The position numbers and the translations under genes were made by a program. Source: Alcanivorax sp. (GTDB lineage: Bacteria; Pseudomonadota; Gammaproteobacteria; Pseudomonadales; Alcanivoracaceae). Taken from it: a stretch of 64,000 nucleotides of DNA. The notes beneath the pieces were generated by a model that saw only the letters and a program-made list of their open reading frames with translations, was not told where the DNA came from and made no database searches. The stretch covers positions 558,001-622,000 of the forward strand of contig NZ_CP051240.1 of NCBI RefSeq assembly GCF_017794965.1. The letters are read 5' to 3'. This document shows positions 26,087 to 34,678 of this stretch, piece by piece (position 1 is the stretch's first letter; every line of letters begins with the position of its first letter).

Positions 26087-27527
26087 AGTCGCTCCAGTTA
26101 ACCTGACGGGTCAGGCGGCGATAATCGAAGGTGAACCCCGGCCAGTTGTTGGTGTTCTTGCCGGATGCGGTCTTGTACCAGCTATGGCAGCCCTTGTCCC
26201 AGACCGTGTCATGAATCTTGCGCTGAATCCCTTCATTGAAATGGGACTGGATGTGGGCGCGAACATCCACGGCCTTGAGCCCGTCGTCTTCCATGGCGGC
26301 CAGGCACTGGCGGATGTAATGAATCTGGCTTTCCAGCATGTAGATGATGGAATTGTGGCCCAGATTGGTGTTGGGGCCATAGAGCATGAACAGGTTCGGG
26401 AAGCCGTGCACGGCAATTCCCAGGTACGCTTCCGCGCCGTCCTTCCAGGCTTGATTCAGGTCCTGGCCTTCGCGGCCGGTGATTTTCATGGGGGTCAGGA
26501 AATCGGTGGCCTGAAAACCGGTGCCATAAATGATCACATCGGCTTTGTGGTGGGTGCCGTCGCTGTCTGTCAGCCCGCTGGCGTCCACGGACTGTATGCC
26601 GTGGTTGATCACCTCCACATTGTCCTGGGCCAGTGCGGGGTAATAGTCATTGGACATGAGGATGCGTTTGCAGCCCATGGGGTAATCCGGGGTGAGCTTG
26701 TCACGCAGCGCCGGGTCCGCAATCTGCTTGTTGAGGTGGCGTTTGAAAAGCCACTGGTAAAGCTTCATGGCTTGCTGCAGGGAGGTGAACCCCAGCACGC
26801 GGGCTTCGTTGGTGGCATAGATGCGCAGCCGGTCCAGGGTCTGGGTGATCGGCAGCCGCTTCAGCAGCCAGTGTTCGACGGCAGTGTAGGCACGGTCCGG
26901 CTTGGGAATGACATGGGCCGCCGAGCGTTGAAAAAGCATGACCTTGGCGGCGCGTCTGGCCACTTGCGGAACAAACTGGATGGCGCTGGCCCCGGTGCCA
27001 ACCACGGCCACGGTCTTCCCGGTCAGGTCCACATCATGGTCCCAGCGCGCGCTGTGAAACTGGGGGCCCGCGAACGCCTTGATGCCCTCCAGAGGCGGAT
27101 AGGCTGGCTGGTTCAGCTGGCCGGTGGCGGTGATCAGGGCCTGGCAGGTGAGGGTGTCACCGTTGCTGAGGGTGATCTCCCAGACATTGTCCTCATCCCG
27201 GTAGCGTGCCTCTGCCACTTCCGTATTGAAGCGAATGTGGCGGTAGAGATCGTATTTGCGGGCGCAATGTTGCTGGTACGCAAGGATTTCCTGTTGCGGC
27301 GCGAAGCGTCGGCTCCAGGGGTAATGGCGCTCGAAGGAAAAGGAATAGAGGTGCGAGGGCACATCGCAGGCGGCACCGGGGTAGGTGTTGTCACGCCAAC
27401 AGCCGCCCACGTCGTCAGCCTTTTCAATGATCAGCAGATTGTCCTGGCCCTGTTCCTTGAGGCGGATGGCCATGCCCAGTCCGCCAAAACCGGCACCGAT
27501 GATGATGACCTGATGTGTCGTGTTCAT
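26070..27527 (-). CDS. Baeyer-Villiger flavin monooxygenase
   Basis: 485 aa from the ATG at 27527. It has two Rossmann motifs, GAGFGGLG (FAD) and GTGASA (NADPH), and between them the Baeyer-Villiger fingerprint FAGPQFHSARW (FxGxxxHxxxW). It inserts oxygen next to a ketone using NADPH and O2, giving an ester or lactone. It heads a three-gene operon with an esterase and an SDR, and an AraC regulator is divergent. The related AlmA-type alkane monooxygenase is an alternative, but the exact fingerprint favours a ketone substrate. Confidence 0.92.
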   Translation of the reverse strand: MNTTHQVIIIGAGFGGLGMAIRLKEQGQDNLLIIEKADDVGGCWRDNTYPGAACDVPSHLYSFSFERHYPWSRRFAPQQEILAYQQHCARKYDLYRHIRFNTEVAEARYRDEDNVWEITLSNGDTLTCQALITATGQLNQPAYPPLEGIKAFAGPQFHSARWDHDVDLTGKTVAVVGTGASAIQFVPQVARRAAKVMLFQRSAAHVIPKPDRAYTAVEHWLLKRLPITQTLDRLRIYATNEARVLGFTSLQQAMKLYQWLFKRHLNKQIADPALRDKLTPDYPMGCKRILMSNDYYPALAQDNVEVINHGIQSVDASGLTDSDGTHHKADVIIYGTGFQATDFLTPMKITGREGQDLNQAWKDGAEAYLGIAVHGFPNLFMLYGPNTNLGHNSIIYMLESQIHYIRQCLAAMEDDGLKAVDVRAHIQSHFNEGIQRKIHDTVWDKGCHSWYKTASGKNTNNWPGFTFDYRRLTRQVNWSDYELVR

Positions 27528-27628
27528 GGGGTAAACATTCCTGTTGTCATTATGGAGGTCACAATAGCGGGACTGGGCCGGGGTGTTTATGGCATTGTGG
27601 GACAGAAAATTGTGGAAAGCGGACACGC
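27528..27628. promoter_or_regulatory. divergent promoter region of the BVMO operon and AraC gene
   Basis: A 101-nt AT-richer spacer between two divergent start codons, so both promoters and any AraC operator must lie here. A specific site was not identified. Confidence 0.5.
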
Positions 27629-28651
27629 ATGATTGCCCCAAGAACCCTTACCAGTGTGCGGTTGCAGGTCGGCTACGGTGTCGAGCAAGGCCTTGATGCG
27701 CAAGGGCTGCTGAACGGCTCCGGGATCACCCTGGACAGGCTGCACCATCAGAGCGATGAGACCATCGAGGCGGAGCAGGAATTGCGCGTGGTCGAAAACC
27801 TCTGTGCGCAATTGGGCGATCCGGTTCGCCATGGCCTGGCCATGGGGCAGCGGTACCATCTCAGCAGTTATGGGGTGTGGGGCTTTGCCCTGCTGACCAG
27901 TCCCACTTTTGGCGATGCCTTGCGCCTGGGGGTGCGTTATCTGGGGCTTACCTTTGCGTTTCTGGCAGTGGACCTGGCCGAGCGGGGTGAGGAAGGGGTG
28001 CTGATGCTGGGCGATGGGCATTTACCCGAGTCTGTGCGTCCCTATCTGTTGGCCAGAGATGCCAGCGCCATCATGGTAATTCAACAGGAGCTGTTTTCAG
28101 AGCGGGTGGCGCTGTCATCGTTGCGTCTGCGACTACCTGCGGGGAATGAGGCGGATTTTGTGCGGCTGTTTGGTCGTTGTCCTGACTTTGATGAGGATTG
28201 CAGTGAGGCTGCGTTTGCCCTGGAGGCGCTGGCGCGGCCACTGCCCCAGGCCAATCCCCTGACGGCACGATTGTGTGAAGAGCAATGCGACCAGCTGCTG
28301 GCCAGCCGCTATGCCGAGGACAGCCTGGCGGCGCGGGTCAGGCGGCGGTTGCTGCAGCAGGCCGGTCAGTTTCCCGACGCCGAGGCTGTCGCCGGGGAGA
28401 TGGGCATGACCAGCCGCACCCTGCGCCGCCGGCTGAAACGGGAAGGCACCTGTTTTCGGGCGCTGCTGGATGAGGTGCGGCGGATGTTGGCGGAGCAATG
28501 GCTGCAGATGGGGGTGTTAACCATGGAGGAAATCAGCGACCGGCTGGGGTTCTCGGAATTGTCCAACTTCCATCATGCCTTCCGCCGCTGGACCGGTCAG
28601 ACCCCGGCGCGGTTCCGGCGAGGGGTGAGGGAAGGCCTGAGTGTCCGCTGA
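27629..28651 (+). CDS. AraC-family regulator (OruR/ArgR-like N-terminal domain)
   Basis: 340 aa from the ATG at 27629. An N-terminal sensor of the type found with OruR-like regulators (LNGSGITLDRLHHQSDETIEAEQELRV, then YGVWGFALLTSPTFGDALRLGVRYL) precedes a C-terminal AraC domain: VAGEMGMTSRTLRRRLKREGTCFRALLDEVR and ISDRLGFSELSNFHHAFRRWTGQTPARFR. It probably controls the divergent BVMO operon. A related regulator is encoded at 59413-60411. Confidence 0.9.
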   Translation: MIAPRTLTSVRLQVGYGVEQGLDAQGLLNGSGITLDRLHHQSDETIEAEQELRVVENLCAQLGDPVRHGLAMGQRYHLSSYGVWGFALLTSPTFGDALRLGVRYLGLTFAFLAVDLAERGEEGVLMLGDGHLPESVRPYLLARDASAIMVIQQELFSERVALSSLRLRLPAGNEADFVRLFGRCPDFDEDCSEAAFALEALARPLPQANPLTARLCEEQCDQLLASRYAEDSLAARVRRRLLQQAGQFPDAEAVAGEMGMTSRTLRRRLKREGTCFRALLDEVRRMLAEQWLQMGVLTMEEISDRLGFSELSNFHHAFRRWTGQTPARFRRGVREGLSVR

Positions 28652-28858
28652 CCGCGGTCGCTTGTCTGCATTCGCTTGCAAGCAAGCTCCCACAAAGGAA
28701 GGTGAGAGGCAGTCCCAAAGCGGGGGGTAAAATGTGGGGCAGCAGTGGGCCCCCTGCCTTCTGTGGGAGTTTGTCTGCAAACGATGGTGCGGTTGGAGAA
28801 GCCGCATCGCGTGCAGGCAGGCTCCCAGATTGAAGGCGCCTGCTTTCCAGGTGACGGG
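28652..28858. repeat. REP-like GTGGGAG repeats
   Basis: Three variants of a TGTGGGAG...GCAAAC / GCAAGCAAGCTCCCACA palindrome lie at 28668-28695, 28760-28785 and 28808-28830. They relate to the GTAGGAGCTTGCCTGCAAGCGA units elsewhere, with GGGAG instead of AGGAG. Confidence 0.7.
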
Positions 28859-29323
28859 CTAGCGGGGCATGGCGGGCAGCGCCATTTCCCCTTCCTTGTC
28901 GAAGCTGAGCGGAATGGGCACACCGGCAACTCTCGCCTTGCCTACCAGGCGATAGGTCAGCGGTGTTCCCGGCTCCTGCTGGATCTTCTGCAGCTTTTGC
29001 AGGCTTTCCAGCAGGCTGGTGGTAATGGTCGTGGTTACGGTGGCATCGCCCATCGCCGGCAGAGTGACGCTTTCCGCGGTCAGGCCACGGCCGAATTTCT
29101 CGCCATTCACATAGATCTCGTAATCCAGGCTTTTCAGGGTCAGATCGCGGTCATTGGGGTTACGCGCCCGCAGTGTCAGTCCCCATTCCTGTTCAAACAG
29201 GGTGACCTTGTTCAGATTGATCCCTGCCACCGACACTTCCGGTGATTCCAGCGAACCCAGCGTCTGACAGCCGGAAAGAAAGAGGGCTGTCACAAGCAGC
29301 CATGCAGAAAGCAGTGGTTTCAT
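28859..29323 (-). CDS. LEA14-like (water-stress/hypersensitive response) lipoprotein
   Basis: 154 aa from the ATG at 29323 (GGAAAT upstream). The lipoprotein signal ends ALFLSGCQTL. The mature part is a single LEA-type 2 beta-sandwich: SPEVSVAGINLNKVTLFEQEWGLTLRARNPNDRDLTLKSLDYEIYVNGEKFGRGL. Bacterial members are small periplasmic lipoproteins of unknown biochemical role. It stands alone. Confidence 0.85.
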   Translation of the reverse strand: MKPLLSAWLLVTALFLSGCQTLGSLESPEVSVAGINLNKVTLFEQEWGLTLRARNPNDRDLTLKSLDYEIYVNGEKFGRGLTAESVTLPAMGDATVTTTITTSLLESLQKLQKIQQEPGTPLTYRLVGKARVAGVPIPLSFDKEGEMALPAMPR

Positions 29324-29882
29324 GGATATTTCCGTGTTTTGAGGTTCTGACATTGGAGCCAAGAATAACCAGAAGGTTCAATGGGGGCATGCCGGATGCT
29401 GGATGCCGGACAATAAAACCAAACCTGCAAATTATCAGTTTCGTCTCTGGGCTGGAACGTTAAAGGGCGTGATCATGGCGCTTAGGGTTGCGCTTTATTT
29501 GGACAGGTTGATCAGCATTGATGGCGTCAGGCGTCAGGCGTCAGGCGTCAGGCGTCAGGCGTCAGGCGTCAGGCGTCAGGCGTCAGGCGTCAGGCATGGG
29601 AATAAGTGCATGCCGGACGGCCCGGACTCCTGTCGCGCCACCGCGCCCTTTGCAAGGCGCGCATGGCGCGGCGTATGACCGGGCCGCCGGCACGTAGCCG
29701 ATAGAGACTATCGACCTTTTGATAATGGTACCGCCGGCGAGGTTGTGGCAAGGAACATTTGTCTGAAAAATGTATCCCTTGATGGATGTTGTCAATTGCC
29801 GGATGAGAAGCTGGCAACAGCTACTGACACAAAGGTGTGTTAGATTCAGAAAAAATTTTCGTCACTGTTGTGAGAGGGAAGG
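29324..29882. repeat. long divergent spacer with GCGTCAG array
   Basis: Ten perfect GCGTCAG units at 29524-29593 are preceded by CATGCCGGATGCTGGATGCCGG near 29389 and followed by CATGCCGGACGGCCCGG near 29609. No gene is convincing. A GC-rich stem (CGCGCCCTTTGCAAGGCGCG) is at 29643-29662. This is the one large array not placed at a gene end. Confidence 0.85.
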
Positions 29883-30380
29883 ATGCGCCGTGTAGTCATC
29901 GTGTTGCTGTTGTTGGCATTTTCGCCGCTGCAGAGCGCCGAGCTGGACAAGGATCTGGCGGATTTCAAGCGGGAAGTGCTGGAGGTCAACAAGCGACTTT
30001 TATTGCTGGAAGAAGAGCTGCTTTTCCCGGCGGATACCCAGGTGGGTGTCTATGTGTCTCTGGATGTGGGGCATTTCTTCGAACCGGACAGCATCACCCT
30101 TGAGCTGGATGGGGAAGTGATTGCCAGCCACCTCTATACCGAAAAGGAAGTGCGGGCCCTGCGCAATGGCGCGGTGCAGCGCCTGGCGGTGGCGAACGTG
30201 AAGAATGGTGGCCATGAACTGGTTGCCTTTGTCACCGGTGATGGCCCCCAGGGCACCGAAATTCGCCGGGGCGTCAATGGCCAGTTCGAAAAGGGCCATG
30301 GCCGGCACTTTGTGCAACTGCACATCGAAGATGACGCTGCCAAGCAGCAGCCCCGCTTCCGTTTCCGTGAATGGCGCTGA
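29883..30380 (+). CDS. exported hypothetical protein with N-terminal coiled coil
   Basis: 165 aa. Signal peptide to about residue 19 (SPLQSA). Residues 20-46 are a charged helix (LDKDLADFKREVLEVNKRLLLLEEEL) likely to form a coiled coil. The rest is a beta-rich domain (VGVYVSLDVGHFFEPDSITLELDGEVIASHLYTEKEVRAL) recalling an accessory or fibronectin-like fold. Not recognised as a named family. It is 3 nt from the TPR gene and surely co-transcribed; the two may act together in the periplasm. Confidence 0.75.
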   Translation: MRRVVIVLLLLAFSPLQSAELDKDLADFKREVLEVNKRLLLLEEELLFPADTQVGVYVSLDVGHFFEPDSITLELDGEVIASHLYTEKEVRALRNGAVQRLAVANVKNGGHELVAFVTGDGPQGTEIRRGVNGQFEKGHGRHFVQLHIEDDAAKQQPRFRFREWR

Positions 30381-30383
30381 TCC

Positions 30384-32294
30384 ATGCGATTACTGCTTGT
30401 CACACTGAGCCTGTTGCTGGCTGCGCAGAGCTGGGCGCGCCTGGATGAAGAACACAAGGTACAGGAGCCTGCCTATGGTGAGGTGGCCTACCTGTATTTG
30501 CAGGGGGAATACTTCGCCGCCCTGACACGAGCCCAGATGGCGTTGGAGCGCGGAGAGGTGGATCACCACCGTGCCGATCTGCAGGTTTTGCTGGGGGCCA
30601 TGTACAGTGCCTATGGCATGCCGGAAGATGCCGAGAAGGTGTTCAACGCGCTACTGGATACGTCGGTCAGCGATAAGGTTGCCCGTCGCGCCTGGGTGCA
30701 TCTGGCCGGGCTGTACTACCGTCAGGGAAAATACAGCCAGGCTCTGGAAACCCTGCAGGAGCAAGTGGGTACACCGGATCCGGAGTTGGCGGAAGTCTAT
30801 TACAGTCTGCGTGCCAGAATCCTGATGCGTCTTGGCCGTTACGAGGAAGCGGCCGAGTCCCTGGATGCCTTTGCAGAAGATCATCCGCTCAATGCCTACC
30901 TGCGCTACAACCTGGCTATCAGCTGGATCAACGGTGAGCACCCGTCCCTTGGACAGGAGTGGCTGTGGCAGCTGGCCAACCTGCCTCCCGGCGAGACCGA
31001 AACCGATGCCATCAAGGACAAGGCCATGTTGGCCCTGTCGGTGTATATGTTGCGCAGTGATCAGGAAGACAGGGCGCTGGAATTGTTGTCTGCGTCCCGG
31101 GCGGATGGGCCTTTTGCGGATGAATCCCTGATGCTCTACGCCCGCGCTGCGTTGATTGAAAACCACCCTGGCAAAGCCCTGCCTGCGCTGCAGAAGCTGG
31201 ATCAGATGTCCATCCAGCGCCCGGCCGTGCAGGAGGCTCAGCTGGCCATTCCCATCCTCTACGACCAGCAGGGCAACCTGAAGCAGGCGCGTGCCGGATT
31301 TGAAACCGCCATCACGCGCTTTGATTCCCTGGATGACTACCTGTTGGGGATCGAGGCCCGCATTGCCAGTGGTGAATGGTTTCAGGAGATGGTGGGTGAG
31401 CCGCAATGGTCCACGGCCATGGATCCGGTACCGAAATTCCTTCCCCAGCGGGTGGAGAGCTTCCCCACGTTCTACAGCTGGTTTGCCACAGCCGGCTTTC
31501 AGCAGGGCTGGAACAACTATCACGAGCTGATGCGCCAGCATAACCTGCTTTCGCTGTGGGAAAACAAGCTGCCGGCCCTGAATGCCATGGTGGAAGCCCA
31601 GGAATACAAGCAGGAATCCCTGCGCCCGGAAGCGAAGGCCTTGCTCAAGGAGCTGTCGGATCAAGCGTTTCAGGGCAAGCTGAGAAAACTGGAAAAGCGC
31701 TATGACGAGGCGGTAGAAGATGAAGATCCTCTCCCTTTCGCCACGGATAAAGAGCGGCGCTTGTGGCGGGCTCAGCAGGAAGCCAGTGAAACCACCGGCC
31801 AGTGGGGCGACAAGGCGCGCCCTGATATGGATGAAAAACTGGCGTTCTACCGTGGCGTACTGCTATGGGAGATGCAGGAAGACATTGTTCCCCGCCAGTG
31901 GGAGCGTGAGCGTAGGCTCAAGGAAGTGGAGTCGTTGCTGGAAGAGAACCGCAAGCTGCGCAGCCGGTTGCTATACGCCACCAGCCGGGCTGATCGGCTG
32001 GAGCATTTCAAGACGGAATTGCCGGAATTGGCGCGCATGCTGGCTGACCTGCAGCAGCGCGGTGACGTGCTCATGCGTCGCCAGCAATATGTGCTGCAGG
32101 CAGAGGCCGTGCAGCACGTGGCCAGGACCCGTGGCCGGCTGAAGCGTTTTTCCGCTGCTGCTCACGAAGGGCTCGCGGATCTGGTTTACCGTTCCCTGCG
32201 GGCCAGCCGCGCAGCGCCCGCCGGGCCTGTCGAACCGGACGTGCCTGCCGGAAATGCGGAAGTGCCTTCCGAAGAAACGACCACACCCCAGTAG
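30384..32294 (+). CDS. exported tetratricopeptide-repeat protein
   Basis: 636 aa. Signal peptide to about residue 19 (LLLAAQSWA). Residues about 40-330 hold TPR-like helices (YGEVAYLYLQGEYFAALTRAQMAL, AWVHLAGLYYRQGKYSQALETL, YYSLRARILMRLGRYEEAAESL). A long charged helical region with coiled-coil character runs from about 500 to 590 (LKEVESLLEENRKLRSRLLYATSRADRLEHFK). A scaffold in the periplasm is likely. The operon has two genes, this and the one at 29883. The specific role is unknown. Confidence 0.8.
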   Translation: MRLLLVTLSLLLAAQSWARLDEEHKVQEPAYGEVAYLYLQGEYFAALTRAQMALERGEVDHHRADLQVLLGAMYSAYGMPEDAEKVFNALLDTSVSDKVARRAWVHLAGLYYRQGKYSQALETLQEQVGTPDPELAEVYYSLRARILMRLGRYEEAAESLDAFAEDHPLNAYLRYNLAISWINGEHPSLGQEWLWQLANLPPGETETDAIKDKAMLALSVYMLRSDQEDRALELLSASRADGPFADESLMLYARAALIENHPGKALPALQKLDQMSIQRPAVQEAQLAIPILYDQQGNLKQARAGFETAITRFDSLDDYLLGIEARIASGEWFQEMVGEPQWSTAMDPVPKFLPQRVESFPTFYSWFATAGFQQGWNNYHELMRQHNLLSLWENKLPALNAMVEAQEYKQESLRPEAKALLKELSDQAFQGKLRKLEKRYDEAVEDEDPLPFATDKERRLWRAQQEASETTGQWGDKARPDMDEKLAFYRGVLLWEMQEDIVPRQWERERRLKEVESLLEENRKLRSRLLYATSRADRLEHFKTELPELARMLADLQQRGDVLMRRQQYVLQAEAVQHVARTRGRLKRFSAAAHEGLADLVYRSLRASRAAPAGPVEPDVPAGNAEVPSEETTTPQ

Positions 32295-32338
32295 CGTCGC
32301 TGGGGGCATGACCGTCCGCCGTTGTGGCGCGGTCATGC
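32286..32338 (+). terminator. tandem hairpins after the TPR gene
   Basis: CCCCAGTAGCGTCGCTGGGG (32286-32305, overlapping the stop region) is followed by GCATGACCG (32306-32314) / CGGTCATGC (32330-32338). No long T-run follows, so the second hairpin may end or protect the transcript. Confidence 0.5.
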
Positions 32339-32404
32339 GGCATGGTTGTGTGGAGTGGGTATCAGGCCGACGCGGTATTCATCGGGATATGACGTTGGTG
32401 ATGC

Positions 32405-33373
32405 TCACTCCGGCGGCACCAGGTCGTCGGAGTAATAGACTTCGCCTTGCTGGTCGATAATGATCACGGACGTGTTTGCCAGTCGGTTGATCAGCGCCAG
32501 CCCCTTTTCCCTGCCCAGGACAAAAACACTGGTAGACAGGGCGTCTGCATCAATACTCTTTTCCGTCAAAATGGTCACGCTGACCAGTTCGCCCGCGCTC
32601 TTTCCTGTCTCGGGGGAGATGATGTGGTGGATACGTTCGCCCTTGCTGATGAAGTAGCGTTGGTAGTCGCCCGAGGTCGACATGGCGATATCGCTCAGTG
32701 GCAGACGCATGGCGATGGCATCCTTGTCTCGTGGATGTCGGATGCCGACGCCCCAGGGGCGCCCGCGATGATCGCCAAGCACGTAGCTGTCACCACCCAG
32801 GGATAGCCAGGCCTGTTCGATACCCGCCCGCTTCAGCAGGTCGATGCCCTGATCAATGGCATAGCCCTTGGCGATGCCGCCCAGATCGATGGTGGTGCCG
32901 GGGTCCGTGAAGCGAACCTGGTTGGCCGGCAGTAACTGGATGTTGCTTGCATCAATATGGCGTGTCGCTTCCTGCAGGGTTTCCTCATCCGGTGACGTGC
33001 CCTCACGGTAATCATAGAGGTGTCCCGCGCTGGCGAAGCTGATGTCGAAAGCGCCCCCGGTGAGTTGGTAGTAGTCCCGGGATTTTTCCAGCAGGGCATA
33101 AAACTCGGCACTGATGGTCTGCGCTTCACTGGCCGCCAGGCGATTTACCTTTGCCAGTTCACTGTCTTCCACCCAGGGGGACAGCAGTATGTTGAGACGG
33201 CTCATTTCTTTTTCCAGGGCGGCAAACAAGGGGGCCGCATCCTGCTCGGACCACAAGGTGACACTGGCCCGGGTGCCCATCACGTCCCACTGGTGTTGCT
33301 GCCATTGCGCCAGTGCGGAATGTGGCAGCAAGCTGGAAAATAACAGCAGGGCAGACAGAAGGGCACGTGGCAT
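32405..33373 (-). CDS. apbE: FAD:protein FMN transferase ApbE
   Basis: 322 aa from the ATG at 33373, preceded by GGAGACCC; an upstream ATG at 33385 is possible. Signal peptide ends LPHSALA. ApbE motifs: WDVMGTRASVTLW, FDISFASAGHLYDYR, GTTIDLGGIAKGYAIDQ, and DADALSTSVFVLG for Mg and flavin. It attaches FMN covalently to Thr/Ser of exported target proteins. No NqrC- or RnfG-like target is adjacent. As I recall, DUF4266/DUF3570 clusters elsewhere include apbE; here those genes are about 14 kb away. Confidence 0.95.
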   Translation of the reverse strand: MPRALLSALLLFSSLLPHSALAQWQQHQWDVMGTRASVTLWSEQDAAPLFAALEKEMSRLNILLSPWVEDSELAKVNRLAASEAQTISAEFYALLEKSRDYYQLTGGAFDISFASAGHLYDYREGTSPDEETLQEATRHIDASNIQLLPANQVRFTDPGTTIDLGGIAKGYAIDQGIDLLKRAGIEQAWLSLGGDSYVLGDHRGRPWGVGIRHPRDKDAIAMRLPLSDIAMSTSGDYQRYFISKGERIHHIISPETGKSAGELVSVTILTEKSIDADALSTSVFVLGREKGLALINRLANTSVIIIDQQGEVYYSDDLVPPE

Positions 33374-33814
33374 GAGGGTCTCCATGAAGGTGAGTGTGCA
33401 GTGTAGACCGCTGGCAGCATGCTCGCCATGCACAAAACTGGTATCGACTGGGCAATTAGGCTACAAGGGAGCCTCTGAATAACTCCTTGCGTACTCAGCG
33501 TGACCTGGAGCGCTCAGCTGTTGAGTCTTGTCTCGATGGTCAGGGTGGTTCCCTTTCCGAGAGGCAAGGCGCAGCAGATGGGCGCTCCAGGCCGCGCCTT
33601 TATGCCCGAACGGGTGCTCTCGGGTTTTCCAGGCTGACCCACACTCGTTGTTGCCTGTTCTTGAAGATGTGAGCCTTGACAGGCAACCAGCATGCCTTCA
33701 AAAGTGCGCCCCTCTTTACCTTTGCCGAGGGGGTGGGCCAGCCTGAAAGACTGAGCATGCAAGGAGTTATTCAGAGGCTCCCAAGTGATGACAATGCACT
33801 GAGGCCCCTTTTTC
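33374..33814. other. spacer holding a MITE, upstream of the sigma factor gene
   Basis: 441 nt without a gene. Most of it is the inverted-repeat element at 33467-33782; 33374-33466 is the leader of apbE on the other strand, and 33783-33814 is the short remaining leader of the sigma gene. Confidence 0.8.
33467..33782. mobile_element. 316-bp MITE with perfect 24-bp terminal inverted repeats
   Basis: GGGAGCCTCTGAATAACTCC-TTGC at 33467-33490 is the exact complement of 33759-33782. There is no long open frame inside. AA flanks both ends, so the target duplication is short or not visible. It looks like a non-autonomous derivative of an insertion sequence; the parent is not in this window. It ends 32 nt before the sigma-factor start codon and so makes up most of that gene's upstream region. 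Confidence 0.85.
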
Positions 33815-34678
33815 ATGGCAAACGGAAAGGCCGGCGACAACCTCATCGACTGGCCCGCTCTCATTTTTGAACCTCGCTTCATGGCCGGCCTGGAACGCAT
33901 GGCCGCGCGCCGTTTTGTGCAACCGGTGCTGGCGGAAGAAGCCTGCACGGCCATGCTCGAAGCGCTCAGCGACAATGACTGGGGGGCCCTGAAGTCCTTC
34001 TCGGGGAACAGCGCGCCGGCCACCTTCGCCTACGCGGTGGCGGCCCGTGCCATGGAAGATTTTGCCCGTCGCAAATTCGGCCGCCCACGCCCTCCCCAGT
34101 GGCTGCAGGCCATGGGGCAAGCCTGGGTGCGGCTGTGGCGCATGCTGTGTCTGGAGCGGCAGTGGCCGGAAACCATTCAGACCCGACTGGCCGGAGAGTT
34201 CCAGGATGGACTGATCAGCGACGCCATGCGGGAAATCAAACAGCGCATCCCCCGTTGTGGGGAGCCGGGCTTTTCTGAATCCTGTGTCACCGAATTGGGG
34301 CTCGACACTTTGCCGGAGGACCGGGGCGCCTCGCTGGATGCCAGTTTTCAGGAGGCCCAGCGGCACCAGGCGCTGGCGCTGATGGGCATGCTGCTGAACC
34401 GCCAACCCGGCGAGGCAATACCGCAGGCTTGTCCGTCCAATGAAGACACGGCACTGGCAACACTGGTGGCATCGTTATCGCTATCCGCGGACGATCGATT
34501 GCTGCTCGCGCTCCATTATGAAGACGGGTTGGCCAGCCGGCGTATTGCCGAGCTGACTGGCAGCAGTCCGGCCACGGTGCAACGGCGCCTGCAGGGGTTG
34601 CGTCAGCGCTTGCTGAAGGCGCTCGAAGACATGGGCATGACGGATAACGGGGAGGTCGCGTTTGAATTCGGACAATGA
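33815..34678 (+). CDS. ECF-like sigma factor
   Basis: 287 aa. The C-terminal region (LALHYEDGLASRRIAELTGSSPATVQRRLQGLRQRLLKAL, about residues 225-270) is a sigma-70 region 4 helix-turn-helix. The N-terminal half is divergent (AARRFVQPVLAEEACTAMLEAL, WVRLWRMLCLERQWPE), resembling region 2 only loosely. The next gene overlaps by 17 nt and encodes a one-helix membrane protein of anti-sigma layout. I infer regulation of the following YfbK-like operon. Confidence 0.75.
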   Translation: MANGKAGDNLIDWPALIFEPRFMAGLERMAARRFVQPVLAEEACTAMLEALSDNDWGALKSFSGNSAPATFAYAVAARAMEDFARRKFGRPRPPQWLQAMGQAWVRLWRMLCLERQWPETIQTRLAGEFQDGLISDAMREIKQRIPRCGEPGFSESCVTELGLDTLPEDRGASLDASFQEAQRHQALALMGMLLNRQPGEAIPQACPSNEDTALATLVASLSLSADDRLLLALHYEDGLASRRIAELTGSSPATVQRRLQGLRQRLLKALEDMGMTDNGEVAFEFGQ

